A stretch of 64,000 nt of DNA. Source: Marinobacter piscis (GTDB lineage: Bacteria; Pseudomonadota; Gammaproteobacteria; Pseudomonadales; Oleiphilaceae). Shown one piece after another: positions 40,492 through 49,397 of the stretch; position 1 is the stretch's first letter, and every line of letters starts with the position of its first letter. Position numbers and translations under genes: made by a program. Where the stretch lies: NCBI RefSeq assembly GCF_007671655.1, contig NZ_VCGX01000001.1:186001-250000 (forward strand), in the 5' to 3' direction. The notes under the pieces were generated by a model, which worked only from the letters and a program-made list of their open reading frames with translations, was not told the origin of the DNA and did not search any database.

Positions 40492-42411
40492 TTACTTCTT
40501 GTCGTCGTCTTTGACTTCTTCGAACTCGGCGTCTACTGCATCATCAGCAGACTGGGCATCGCTCTGCCCTTCTGCCTGCTCCGCCTGTCCTTCCTGTTCT
40601 GCGTACATCTTCTGGGCCAGCTCACCAGAAACTTCAGTGAGCTTCTGGGTCTTAGCTTCAATGTCATCCTTATCAGAGCCGGCAAGCGCGTCTTCAAGCT
40701 CTTTGATCGAGGCTTCGATAGACTCTTTCTCACTATCGCTGACCTTGTCTCCGGCCTCGCTCAGTGTCTTGCGTACGGCGTGAACCATGGCATCGCCCTG
40801 GTTACGTGCCTGAACCAGCTCTTCAAACTTGCGATCTTCCTCGGCGTTCGCCTCAGCATCCTGAACCATCTGTTCAATTTCATCTTCATTCAGGCCGGAG
40901 GAAGCCTTGATCACAATGGACTGTTCTTTGCCCGTCGCCTTGTCTTTCGCAGACACGTTCAGAATACCGTTGGCGTCGATATCAAACGTGACTTCGATCT
41001 GCGGTACACCACGCGCCGCCGGCGGAATGTCTGCCAGGTCAAAGCGGCCCAGGGACTTGTTCTGTGTAGCCTGTTTACGCTCACCCTGAACAACGTGAAT
41101 GGTCACCGCTGTCTGGTTGTCTTCCGCTGTAGAGAAGGTCTGCGACTTCTTGGTCGGGATCGTCGTGTTCTTCTCAATCACCGGTGTGGCAACACCACCC
41201 ATGGTTTCAATACCCAGGGTCAGCGGAGTCACGTCCAGCAGCAAGACGTCTTTCACGTCGCCAGAAAGAACCGCCGCCTGGATTGCTGCGCCCATGGCCA
41301 CAGCCTCATCCGGGTTCACTTCCTTGCGGGCTTCTTTGCCGAAGAACTCTTTAACTTTTTCCTGAACCAGCGGCATGCGTGTCTGACCACCCACCAGGAT
41401 AACCTCGTCGACTTCGCCAGCGCCCATGCCTGCATCTTTCAGAGCCACCTTACAGGGCTCCAGGCTGCGCTGAACCAGATCTTCTACCAGTGATTCCAGC
41501 TTGGCGCGCGTCAGTTTCACGTTCATGTGCTTGGGGCCGCTGGCATCTGCAGTTATGTACGGCAGGTTGACGTCGGTCTGCTGGCTGCTGGAAAGCTCAA
41601 TCTTGGCTTTTTCACCGGCCTCTTTCAGACGCTGCATGGCCAGGGAGTCACCCCGCAGATCAATGCCACTGTCTTTCTTGAACTGGTCGGCCAGGAATTC
41701 GATGATTTTCATATCGAAGTCTTCACCGCCCAGGAAGGTATCGCCGTTGGTAGCCAACACTTCGAACTGGTGCTCGCCGTCCACATCGGCAATTTCGATG
41801 ATGGACAGGTCGAAAGTACCGCCACCCAGGTCGTAAACGGCTACAGTGCGATCACCGCTCTTCTTGTCCATACCATAAGCCAGCGCGGCTGCGGTCGGCT
41901 CGTTGATAATACGCTTCACTTCCAGACCAGCAATCCGGCCTGCGTCTTTGGTAGCCTGACGCTGGCTGTCGTTGAAATACGCCGGTACGGTGATGACCGC
42001 TTCGGTCACTGTCTCGCCCAGGTAGTCTTCTGCAGTCTTCTTCATCTTGTTCAGAATTTCTGCAGACACCTGCGGCGGCGCCATCTTTTCGCCTTTAACC
42101 TCTACCCACGCATCGCCGTTATCGGCTTCGGAAATCTTGTAGGGAACCATCTTGATGTCTTTCTGCACAACGTCGTCTTTAAAGCGACGACCAATTAGAC
42201 GCTTGATGGCATAGATGGTGTTATCCGGGTTGGTCACTGCCTGACGCTTGGCCGACTGACCTACCAGGGTTTCATTATCGTCGGTATAGCCGATAATGGA
42301 CGGGGTGGTGCGATCACCCTCTGCGTTCTCGATAACCCGAACCTTGTCGCCATCCATGATGGCAACACATGAGTTGGTTGTTCCGAGGTCGATACCAATA
42401 ATCTTGCTCAT
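40492..42411 (-). CDS. dnaK: Chaperone protein DnaK (Hsp70)
   Basis: 639 residues. Nucleotide-binding domain with [13 protein letters not shown], phosphate loop [11 protein letters not shown] and adenosine-motif VGGQTRMP; linker [14 protein letters not shown]; substrate domain and acidic helical lid ending [11 protein letters not shown]. Cytosolic ATP-dependent folding chaperone working with DnaJ and GrpE. Confidence 0.98.
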   Translation of the reverse strand: MSKIIGIDLGTTNSCVAIMDGDKVRVIENAEGDRTTPSIIGYTDDNETLVGQSAKRQAVTNPDNTIYAIKRLIGRRFKDDVVQKDIKMVPYKISEADNGDAWVEVKGEKMAPPQVSAEILNKMKKTAEDYLGETVTEAVITVPAYFNDSQRQATKDAGRIAGLEVKRIINEPTAAALAYGMDKKSGDRTVAVYDLGGGTFDLSIIEIADVDGEHQFEVLATNGDTFLGGEDFDMKIIEFLADQFKKDSGIDLRGDSLAMQRLKEAGEKAKIELSSSQQTDVNLPYITADASGPKHMNVKLTRAKLESLVEDLVQRSLEPCKVALKDAGMGAGEVDEVILVGGQTRMPLVQEKVKEFFGKEARKEVNPDEAVAMGAAIQAAVLSGDVKDVLLLDVTPLTLGIETMGGVATPVIEKNTTIPTKKSQTFSTAEDNQTAVTIHVVQGERKQATQNKSLGRFDLADIPPAARGVPQIEVTFDIDANGILNVSAKDKATGKEQSIVIKASSGLNEDEIEQMVQDAEANAEEDRKFEELVQARNQGDAMVHAVRKTLSEAGDKVSDSEKESIEASIKELEDALAGSDKDDIEAKTQKLTEVSGELAQKMYAEQEGQAEQAEGQSDAQSADDAVDAEFEEVKDDDKK

Positions 42412-42490
42412 TGAATCACTCCAGTTGTTCTGAAAGCTGTACTGATTAGTTGTCCGGAAACACCCGCTCCGGCGATCTCTGTTTAACGTT

Positions 42491-42519
42491 TATATTGGCG
42501 CTTTCGCTGACTTTTCAAG
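42491..42519 (-). promoter_or_regulatory. Candidate sigma-32 promoter of dnaK
   Basis: Minus-strand CTTGAAA (42513-42519, perfect -35) with CGCCAATAT about 12 bp downstream (near 42492-42500), a weaker match to CCCCATNT. The -35 overlaps the end of grpE, so dnaK can be induced separately from grpE. Confidence 0.55.
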
Positions 42520-43105
42520 CCTGCTCATCAACTTTTGGCGCATCTTCAGCCTTTGCAACCATAACCATGGCGGGGCGAATTACACGCTCATTGAGCAGAT
42601 AGCCTTTCTGCACCACAGCAACGACGCTGTTCGGCTCAGCGTCAGGTGCCGAAACCATGGACATGGCCTCATGCACCTGGGGATCGAACGGCTCGCCAAC
42701 CGGGTTAACCGGCTCAACATTGAATTTTTTCAGGCTGGACAAGAACAGACTCAGTGTCATTTCCACACCCTGGCCAATAGAGGTTACCAGCTCACTGCTG
42801 TCCCCATGCCCCTGGGTGCTTTCAACCGCTTTTTCGAGACTGTCTGCCACAGGCAGCAGCTCTTTAACAAACTTTTCCAGCGCAAACTTGTGGGCCTTTT
42901 CCACATCGATTTCGGCCCGGCGACGCACGTTCTGCATCTCTGCCTGCAGGCGCAGCATCTGCTCCTGGGAGTCCTGCAGCTGTTCATTCAGGGATTCAAG
43001 CTCGGAAACCTCTTCCTGAGGTGCCTCCTGCTCTTCTTCCCCGGCCGCGGCCGCAGCTTCATTCAACTCATCTATTTGCTCGTTGCGGTCTTCGTCTTTA
43101 CTCAT
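42515..43105 (-). CDS. grpE: Nucleotide exchange factor GrpE
   Basis: 196 residues from ATG 43105; the frame opens far upstream, past the promoter, so this start is clear. Long acidic N-terminus, coiled-coil helix (about 40-100), then the beta domain with VEPVNPVGEPFDPQVHEAM and VVAVVQKGYLLNERVIRPAMVMV. It releases ADP from DnaK. Confidence 0.96.
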   Translation of the reverse strand: MSKDEDRNEQIDELNEAAAAAGEEEQEAPQEEVSELESLNEQLQDSQEQMLRLQAEMQNVRRRAEIDVEKAHKFALEKFVKELLPVADSLEKAVESTQGHGDSSELVTSIGQGVEMTLSLFLSSLKKFNVEPVNPVGEPFDPQVHEAMSMVSAPDAEPNSVVAVVQKGYLLNERVIRPAMVMVAKAEDAPKVDEQA

Positions 43106-43200
43106 GACTACTCCTGCCAGATCTTCGGTGGCCGAATTAAAACCGACCCATTGACATAGGCTCCGGCCCCGCAGAGCCGGAAAATTGCTGTTGCGAACGA

Positions 43201-43228
43201 ATATGGGGATCAGCACTCAGGTTTCAAC
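43201..43228 (-). promoter_or_regulatory. Sigma-32 heat-shock promoter of grpE
   Basis: Minus-strand GTTGAAA (43222-43228), 13-bp spacer, CCCCATAT (43201-43208). It matches the CTTGAAA-N13-CCCCATNT consensus at all but one position. Confidence 0.85.
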
Positions 43229-43268
43229 CAGCCAGGACCATATTTCTGCACAAAACTGCCAACCCGAT

Positions 43269-43297
43269 TTGCAAACAGTAGAATCACTGTATATATT
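43269..43297 (+). promoter_or_regulatory. Sigma-70 promoter of recN
   Basis: TTGCAA (43269-43274), 17 bp, TATATT (43292-43297). LexA box 1 covers the -10. Confidence 0.65.
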
Positions 43298-43302
43298 CAC
43301 AG
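43287..43302 (+). promoter_or_regulatory. LexA (SOS) box 1 of recN
   Basis: CTGTATATATTCACAG fits the CTGT-N8-ACAG consensus exactly and overlaps the recN -10. Confidence 0.88.
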
Positions 43303-43305
43303 TCA

Positions 43306-43321
43306 CTGTATGTTCGAACAG
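43306..43321 (+). promoter_or_regulatory. LexA (SOS) box 2 of recN
   Basis: CTGTATGTTCGAACAG fits CTGT-N8-ACAG exactly, centred 19 bp from box 1, near the transcription start. Tandem boxes also control E. coli recN. Confidence 0.87.
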
Positions 43322-43352
43322 TGTCTATTTCCGACGAGCGGGGGATATCTGC

Positions 43353-45032
43353 ATGCTCACACAACTCACTGTTTCCAATTACGCCATTGCCGAGCGGGTT
43401 GAGCTTCAGTTCAGCAACGGAATGACCGCACTCACCGGCGAAACCGGTGCCGGCAAATCCATTGTGCTGGATGCTCTGGGGCTTGCCATGGGCGGGCGAG
43501 CCGACGCAGGTGCTGTGCGCCATGGCGCCAGGCGCGCAGATATTACCGCCACCTTTGACATTGCCGGGATTCCCGATGCCCGGCAATGGCTGCAAAGCCG
43601 TGAACTGGATGATGACAACGAGTGCATACTGCGCCGGGTAATCAGCAAGGATGGCCGCTCACGAGCCTACATTAATGGTCAACCCTGCCCGCTTGCACAC
43701 CTGAAAGAGCTGGGCGGGGCACTGATGGACATTCACAGCCAGCACCAGCATCAGTCTCTTCTGCGTAAAGAAACACACCGCAAGCTGGTCGATGAGTTTG
43801 CCGGCGCCGAAGATCTTGCCAGTCAGACCCGTGAGGCGTGGAAAGCCTGGAACGACGTCCGTACCAGGCTGGCCGAGCGCCAACAGAATGCCGAAGAGTC
43901 TGAAGCCAGACTGCAGCTGCTGCGCTATCAGGTGGAAGAACTGGACCGGCTGGCGCTTGAAGCCGGGGAACAGGAGCGGCTGGAAAAGGAGCAGGATCAC
44001 CTGAGCCAGGCGGATGCAGTTCTGCACAACAGTCATCAGGCAGCATTACTGTGCACAGAAGACGAAACCAGTGCCGCCGGACTGGTGCGCCAGGCACTCC
44101 AGCAACTGGAGCAACTTCCGGTTGAAATCCCGGCGCTGGCAGACACTGTGCAGATGCTGAACGAAGCCCAGATTCAGATCAGTGAGGCCGGCGACAATTT
44201 ACGCCACTTTGTAGACGATTATGAGGCAGACCCTGCCCGCTTGCACGACGTTGAAGAAAGGTTGAGCAGCATATATCAGATGGCGCGCAAACACCGCATC
44301 AGCCCGGAAGAACTGCCGGAATTTCACCAGCGCCTGAGCACTGAGCTGGCAGAACTGGACGGCGGTGAAGGCAGCCTTGAGCAACTGGAGGCAGAGCTGC
44401 AGAGCCTGCATGAGAGCTTTAACACTCTGGCCAGCCAGCTTTCAGAAGCCCGTGCCAGGGCTGCGACTGAGCTGGACCAGCGCATTGCAGGTGAACTGGC
44501 CCAGTTAAGCATGCCGTCTGTGCAGTTTGTAACGCACCTGAAGCGTAACGATAAGAGCGAGCCGGCGCCACACGGCCAGGAAGAGATAGAGTTTCTGGTG
44601 AGCGCCAACCCCGGGCAGCCGGCCCGGCCGCTTGCAAAAGTAGCATCCGGCGGTGAGCTTTCCCGTATAAGCCTGGCGATTCAGGTTGTGGTAGCGCAGA
44701 CATCCACAACCCCGACCCTGATCTTTGATGAAGTGGACGTTGGCATAGGCGGGGGCACTGCCGAGGTAGTAGGCAAGCTATTGCGATCTTTAGGAAGCAA
44801 CGGACAGGTTATCTGCGTAACCCATTTACCGCAGGTTGCAGCCCAGTGCCATCAGCATCTGTTTGTCAGCAAGTTCACCCAAAAGGATGCAACCTTCTCA
44901 AAAATCGAATCTCTGGATGACCGCGGCAGGATCAGTGAAGTGGCAAGAATGCTGGGGGGCGTGGATATGACCGAGCATACCCTGGCTCATGCAACCGAAA
45001 TGTTTTCCAAGGGACAGGCAACCCACCACTGA
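43353..45032 (+). CDS. recN: DNA repair protein RecN
   Basis: 559 residues from ATG 43353; upstream codons are open but include the LexA boxes. SMC-like ATPase: Walker A GETGAGKSIVLDALG, long coiled-coil arms (about 155-370), the ABC-signature region KVASGGELSRISLAIQ and Walker B TLIFDEVDVGIGG. It acts at double-strand breaks and is SOS-induced here by sequence. Confidence 0.97.
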   Translation: MLTQLTVSNYAIAERVELQFSNGMTALTGETGAGKSIVLDALGLAMGGRADAGAVRHGARRADITATFDIAGIPDARQWLQSRELDDDNECILRRVISKDGRSRAYINGQPCPLAHLKELGGALMDIHSQHQHQSLLRKETHRKLVDEFAGAEDLASQTREAWKAWNDVRTRLAERQQNAEESEARLQLLRYQVEELDRLALEAGEQERLEKEQDHLSQADAVLHNSHQAALLCTEDETSAAGLVRQALQQLEQLPVEIPALADTVQMLNEAQIQISEAGDNLRHFVDDYEADPARLHDVEERLSSIYQMARKHRISPEELPEFHQRLSTELAELDGGEGSLEQLEAELQSLHESFNTLASQLSEARARAATELDQRIAGELAQLSMPSVQFVTHLKRNDKSEPAPHGQEEIEFLVSANPGQPARPLAKVASGGELSRISLAIQVVVAQTSTTPTLIFDEVDVGIGGGTAEVVGKLLRSLGSNGQVICVTHLPQVAAQCHQHLFVSKFTQKDATFSKIESLDDRGRISEVARMLGGVDMTEHTLAHATEMFSKGQATHH

Positions 45033-45077
45033 CACAGTCGACAAGTTTTCTATTCCCCTCTCAACCCTGAGAGTATT

Positions 45078-45107
45078 GGGGCAGGCTGATAGCCTGCCCC
45101 CTTTTTT
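45078..45107 (+). terminator. Terminator of recN
   Basis: GGGGCAGGCT/AGCCTGCCCC perfect 10-bp stem, 3-nt loop, then T6. Convergent with fur. Confidence 0.93.
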
Positions 45108-45130
45108 ATGCTCACTGGAGCGCCGGGCGC

Positions 45131-45541
45131 TTAATCCTTGAGGGGCTTAACGTAAAGAATCAGGCTGTGTTCGACTATTTCATAGCCGTGCTCTTTCGCA
45201 ATTTTTTGCTGACGCTCTTCAATTATGTCGTCAACAAATTCAATTACCTGACCCGTCTGGGTGCAGACCATATGATCGTGGTGGTCCTCACCCGCCATCT
45301 CAAATACCGCATGCCCGCCTTCGAAGTTATGGCGCAACACCAGTCCGGCTGTTTCAAACTGGGTGAGCACACGATAGACAGTAGCCAGCCCCACATCATC
45401 ACCCTGATCCAGAAGCCGCTTATAGACGTCTTCAGCACTCAGATGATCGTCCTTGGCGTTTTCCAGGATATTGAAGATTTTCACTCTTGGCAGAGTGACT
45501 TTGAGACCGACTTTTCGTAATTCGGCGTTTTCAGATGACAT
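45131..45541 (-). CDS. fur: Ferric uptake regulator Fur
   Basis: 136 residues from ATG 45541, with GAGTG upstream; a GTG four codons earlier is possible. Winged-helix DNA-binding half (GLKVTLPRVKIFNIL, GLATVYRVLTQFETAGLV), then the metal site HHDHMVC and the dimer domain. The CxxC second cysteine is replaced (CTQTG), as in Pseudomonas Fur. Iron-responsive repressor. Divergent from bamE, as fur-omlA in pseudomonads. Confidence 0.95.
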   Translation of the reverse strand: MSSENAELRKVGLKVTLPRVKIFNILENAKDDHLSAEDVYKRLLDQGDDVGLATVYRVLTQFETAGLVLRHNFEGGHAVFEMAGEDHHDHMVCTQTGQVIEFVDDIIEERQQKIAKEHGYEIVEHSLILYVKPLKD

Positions 45542-45664
45542 GTTACTATTCACTCTTTGGTGTGCCTCATGGCTTCCGGTATGATGAAGCCGCTAAATTA
45601 ACGGTTACCCCGTGCCACACCTGTCCTTGGCAGGCGATTTCAAGATAGAGGATTTCCTCCGGCG

Positions 45665-45991
45665 ATGCAAAAGCTCACAGCTCTCATTCTCACTTTGATT
45701 CTCTCTGGTTGCTCATTCCCGGGCGTTTATAAAATCAACGTCCAGCAAGGCAATATTGTAACCGACGAAGAGCTGAGCAAGCTCAACGAAGGCATGCCGC
45801 GCAGCCAGGTCCAGGCCGTGCTGGGCACGCCCCTGATGCTGAACCCGGTTGACCGCTCCCGGGAGTATTACACCTACACGTTCCAACGCCGTGGCGGTGA
45901 TATTGAAGAGCAGCGGATTATCGTGCACTACAACGGTGACCGGTACTCACACCATGAAGCAGAGCTTCTGGAAGAAACACCTGCTTACTGA
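45665..45991 (+). CDS. bamE: Outer membrane assembly lipoprotein BamE (SmpA/OmlA)
   Basis: 108 residues. Lipobox LILSGC puts the lipidated Cys at residue 16. The SmpA/OmlA fold is seen in GNIVTDEELSKLNEGMPRSQ and VLGTPLMLNPVDRSREYYTY. Component of the BAM complex. Confidence 0.95.
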   Translation: MQKLTALILTLILSGCSFPGVYKINVQQGNIVTDEELSKLNEGMPRSQVQAVLGTPLMLNPVDRSREYYTYTFQRRGGDIEEQRIIVHYNGDRYSHHEAELLEETPAY

Positions 45992-45996
45992 CCAGG

Positions 45997-46278
45997 TTAA
46001 GACTTTCTTTTGGCCCGGTTCAGGCGTGCCTGCTTCGGGTCAATTTTAAGTGGACGGTATAGCTCAACCCGGTCCCCTTCCCGCACCGGGTGATCTGCAG
46101 GCTTTTTGATTACCTTCCCGAACACCCCCATATCGATGGCCTCTGCATCAATTTCGGGGAAAATATCCGCAATCCCGGACATTTTGACAGCCTCCAGGGC
46201 AGTTGTGCCTTCTGGCACGTCAACCGTCACAATTTCTTGTCTGTCAGGTCGGGCATAGGCGACTTCAACCTGCAGCAT
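45997..46278 (-). CDS. rnfH: RnfH/PasI-family ubiquitin-like protein
   Basis: 93 residues from ATG 46278. Beta-grasp fold beginning LQVEVAYARPDRQEIVTVDV with VREGDRVELYRPLKIDPKQARLNRA at the end, the family signature. Its start overlaps the ratA stop by one base. In E. coli the pair is ratA-rnfH, also called pasTI; biochemical role is uncertain. Confidence 0.92.
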   Translation of the reverse strand: MLQVEVAYARPDRQEIVTVDVPEGTTALEAVKMSGIADIFPEIDAEAIDMGVFGKVIKKPADHPVREGDRVELYRPLKIDPKQARLNRAKRKS

Positions 46279-46721
46279 CAGACACCTCCGCTGTAAATGA
46301 CATCCGCGCGACGACAAAATGCGTCGACCATTGTGGTCGCAGCCTGATTGAATATTGGCCCGAACGTCATTCTTGAGAGCGACCCGGAAAACTCGAACTC
46401 CAGCGTCAGCACAACTTTGCACGCGCTCTCGCCCAGCGCTTTAAAGTGCCAACGCCCCTTCAGGTTGCGGAAGGGCCCTTCCACCAGATTCATCTCAATG
46501 GCCTGGGGCATCAGTAACTCGTTGCGGGTAGTGAGTGTATGACGCACGCCCCCTTTGGCGATTTCCAGAGAGGCCATAACCTGACCCGGGTCGCGCTGAT
46601 GCACCTGGGCACCGGCACACCAGGGAAGAAATTCCGGATAACGGGCTATATCATCAACCAGGTGAAACATTCGCTCAGCGGAGTGCATGACCAAGGCTGT
46701 TTTATCGATCTGATGGGACAT
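46278..46721 (-). CDS. ratA: RatA/PasT START-domain protein
   Basis: 147 residues with a polyketide cyclase/START fold: VDDIARYPEFLPWCAGAQVH near the N-terminus and LVEGPFRNLKGRWHF in the middle. E. coli RatA is reported to block 70S association, while homologues are linked to ubiquinone handling (Coq10-like). Coupled to rnfH. Confidence 0.92.
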   Translation of the reverse strand: MSHQIDKTALVMHSAERMFHLVDDIARYPEFLPWCAGAQVHQRDPGQVMASLEIAKGGVRHTLTTRNELLMPQAIEMNLVEGPFRNLKGRWHFKALGESACKVVLTLEFEFSGSLSRMTFGPIFNQAATTMVDAFCRRADVIYSGGV

Positions 46722-46768
46722 TGGAACTGGATTTCCTGCTTACAAACACACGTTAAGGCTGGCTGCCG

Positions 46769-48268
46769 CTAAACACCATGGTAAAGGATATTATCGTCTT
46801 CAGGGGCACTTTCAGAAGGTGATAGCGGTTTTTCTTGACCACTTACGGATGAGGCCCGACACCAGGATGCACCCGCATCATCACACAAGCTTGTCAGAGA
46901 AACGGCCGTATAATAAACACTGATATAAACCAGCGCCAAGGGTAACGCAATACGCATCACCCACCGCCAGACTGCGAACAGAGAGCTGGAGAACTCGCCC
47001 AGCATAAGCCGCGACAGGTGACGGGTCAGGCACCAGCCAACAAAAAGCGCAACAAGCATGGCCACCAGCGGAATAATCACGCCCCCGGCCAGCAATTCTA
47101 CCCAGCGGAAAACCGTTGCCCCACCGGGCTGATAGTGCGCCCACAGATTAAATGAAAACAAGGTAGCCAGCCCGGCAAGCCAGACCGCCAGTCCAGCTAC
47201 GGTGACCGCAAGCCCCCGGGATGCGCCGGTCCACTCGCTGACGCGGCTGACAAGGGGCTCCAGCAACGCCAGCGCCGTTGACCACACAACCATGACCACC
47301 AGCAGGAAAACACTGGCGATAACGAACTGACTCGCAGGCAGCCCGGCAAGCGTCACCGGAAGCGAAACAAACAGCAAACTGAAGCCGCGTTCTGTGGCCG
47401 GCAGACTGCTCTGTGCTGCCACAGCAAAAAGCACCAGCCCGGCCAGAACCGCCACCAGTGCATCCAGCAAGACCACCACCACAGCGGAACGTTTCAAGGG
47501 TGTTCCGGGTGCGGCATAAGCGCCCAGAATGGTCCACACCCCCATTCCAAGCCCCAGCGTAAAAAACGCCTGAAACAAGGCGGCACGCAGGCTGTTCCAG
47601 GTAAGGTTCTCAGGATGCACCCCGAGAACCTGATCAAAGGCCACACCGACCTGACCGTGCCAGAGAGCAAACGCGAGCAGTGCCAGAAAAAGCACAAGCG
47701 TACCCGGCACGATCAACCTGAAGGCACGCTCAAGGCCGCTGACCACGCCCTGGGCGGACACCCACAACACCAGAATCAGAAAAAAACCGTGCCATCCCAT
47801 GAAAACAGAGACCTTGTCCGGGTCTGAGACCAGGCTCGCCAGGGTTCCCACAGCCTGCGCCTGACCCGCTCCGGAAAATCGCCCCAAGGCACCGTAAAAC
47901 ACATAAGCCAGCGCAATCGCACCAAACACGGCCGTAAACGACAGCACCAGAAAAACCGCCACAGTGCTGAGCCGCCCGACCAGCATCCATGCCTTTGCCG
48001 CCCCGGCACGGCGTACCAGGCCATCCAGAGCGCGCACAATACCCTGGCGGGCCCAGGCACCAATCACAGTCTCAGTAACCATTAAAGGCAGAGTAATCAG
48101 AAACAGACAGCACAGGTACAGAAGTACAAACAGCCCACCTCCGTGCATTCTGGCCAATGAAGGGAACTGCCACAGATTAGACAGCCCCACGGTTGCCCCG
48201 ACCGCTGCCCATAAAAAAGTTGATTTTCGGGTAAACATCCCGATATGTGTCTGGTACGAAGCAGGCAT
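46769..48268 (-). CDS. Sodium-dependent transporter, NSS (SNF) family
   Basis: 499 residues with about 11-12 membrane helices. TM1 has the family's WAAVGATVGLSNLWQFP unwound sodium-binding motif. It resembles bacterial MhsT/LeuT-type amino acid or amine symporters; the substrate cannot be told. The C-terminal tail is hydrophilic. It sits between ratA and smpB, apparently monocistronic. Confidence 0.9.
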   Translation of the reverse strand: MPASYQTHIGMFTRKSTFLWAAVGATVGLSNLWQFPSLARMHGGGLFVLLYLCCLFLITLPLMVTETVIGAWARQGIVRALDGLVRRAGAAKAWMLVGRLSTVAVFLVLSFTAVFGAIALAYVFYGALGRFSGAGQAQAVGTLASLVSDPDKVSVFMGWHGFFLILVLWVSAQGVVSGLERAFRLIVPGTLVLFLALLAFALWHGQVGVAFDQVLGVHPENLTWNSLRAALFQAFFTLGLGMGVWTILGAYAAPGTPLKRSAVVVVLLDALVAVLAGLVLFAVAAQSSLPATERGFSLLFVSLPVTLAGLPASQFVIASVFLLVVMVVWSTALALLEPLVSRVSEWTGASRGLAVTVAGLAVWLAGLATLFSFNLWAHYQPGGATVFRWVELLAGGVIIPLVAMLVALFVGWCLTRHLSRLMLGEFSSSLFAVWRWVMRIALPLALVYISVYYTAVSLTSLCDDAGASWCRASSVSGQEKPLSPSESAPEDDNILYHGV

Positions 48269-48428
48269 ACTTGCCCCTGAATGAGTCTGGGCGAGTATTG
48301 TAGCGGAATGACTCCATTAGTCACGAACGGGGTATGCCTGCAAAGACCTGGAGAGGTCATTGAGTGACCGGCTACCCGGTCCTGCGCTACAATGCCCGTT
48401 TATTCGCCTGAATCCGGATACAGTATTC

Positions 48429-48908
48429 ATGAGCAAGAAAAAGCCCGGTACAAAGAGCAGTACCATCGCCCTGAACAAGAAGGCGAGACACGAGTATCAC
48501 ATTGAGGAACGCTTTGAAGCGGGTATCGCCCTGCTTGGGTGGGAAGTAAAATCCCTGCGAGCCGGCAAAGGGCAGATAACCGACGCTTACGTGTTACTGA
48601 AAGATGGCGAAGCGTTTTTGCTGGGTGGGCACATTCAACCTCTTACCGAGGCCTCCACCCATGTCGTTGCTGACCCGACGCGAACCCGGAAACTGCTGTT
48701 ACACGCCAAGGAATTGGCCAAGCTGATCGGGGAAACCAGTCAGGCCGGCAAAACCTGTGTGCCCCTGGCACTTTACTGGAAAAGAAATAAAGTGAAGTGT
48801 GAAATTGCTTTGGTTAAAGGCAAGAAACTGTTTGATAAGCGCGCCACAGAAAAGGAAAGAGACTGGAACCGCCAGAAGCAACGTATTATGCGGGATGCCA
48901 ACGCCTGA
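48429..48908 (+). CDS. smpB: SsrA-binding protein SmpB
   Basis: 159 residues from ATG 48429; the open frame extends upstream without homology. Beta-barrel with [21 protein letters not shown] and [13 protein letters not shown], and a basic tail [14 protein letters not shown] that mimics mRNA/codon pairing in trans-translation. Located 60 bp before ssrA. Confidence 0.97.
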   Translation: MSKKKPGTKSSTIALNKKARHEYHIEERFEAGIALLGWEVKSLRAGKGQITDAYVLLKDGEAFLLGGHIQPLTEASTHVVADPTRTRKLLLHAKELAKLIGETSQAGKTCVPLALYWKRNKVKCEIALVKGKKLFDKRATEKERDWNRQKQRIMRDANA

Positions 48909-48968
48909 GTGATTATTTTTCAGACAGACCTTGAAGTCAGGCAAGATGCCCACATATACTAGAAGTAA

Positions 48969-49333
48969 GGGGACGACATGGCTTCGACGCCGGTGGCGAA
49001 CCCTTGGGTGCATGTCGAGATGGCAGCGAATCTCGTAAATCCAAAGCTGCAATGCAATAGTCGCAAACGACGAAAACTACGCACTAGCAGCGTAAGCTTG
49101 CTAGTCGTCCTGACCGGGTCTCCCGTAGCCCGGAAGCAACATCTCAGGACGTCATCGCATACGGGATGCTCCGTTATCCAGAGTTCACTGGCTAACGGCT
49201 AAGATTTAAAGAACTCGCCTCTTGCACCCTGGCCTTCGGGTCGCTTGAGGTTAAAACAATAGAAGGACATAAACATGTAGATCTCAAGGCATAGTACTGG
49301 CGGACGCGGGTTCAATTCCCGCCGTCTCCACCA
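48969..49333 (+). ncRNA. ssrA: Transfer-messenger RNA (tmRNA)
   Basis: 365 nt. The 5' end GGGGACGACATGGCTTCGAC pairs with the 3' GCCGTCTCC to form the acceptor stem, and the T-arm has GGGTTCAATTCCC with CCA encoded. The tag frame at 49063-49095 reads ANDENYALAA then TAA. Pseudoknot-forming GC stretches follow. Its 3' end is a frequent integration site and is duplicated at 58156. Confidence 0.97.
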
Positions 49334-49371
49334 ATCAAACAAAAAGCCCCTGAAATTCAGGGGCTTTTTTT
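49320..49371 (+). repeat. Attachment-site direct repeat, left copy (attL-like)
   Basis: The last 14 nt of tmRNA plus spacer and terminator, identical over 52 bp to 58156-58207. The similarity then runs on through hsdM1/hsdM2 for about 1.7 kb. It marks the integration point at ssrA. Confidence 0.85.
49341..49371 (+). terminator. Terminator of ssrA
   Basis: AAAAAGCCCCTGAA (49341-49354) pairs with TTCAGGGGCTTTTT (49356-49369), then more T. Copied at 58177-58208. Confidence 0.92.
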
Positions 49372-49397
49372 ATGGCTATAAAAGGTATCACCAGCCA

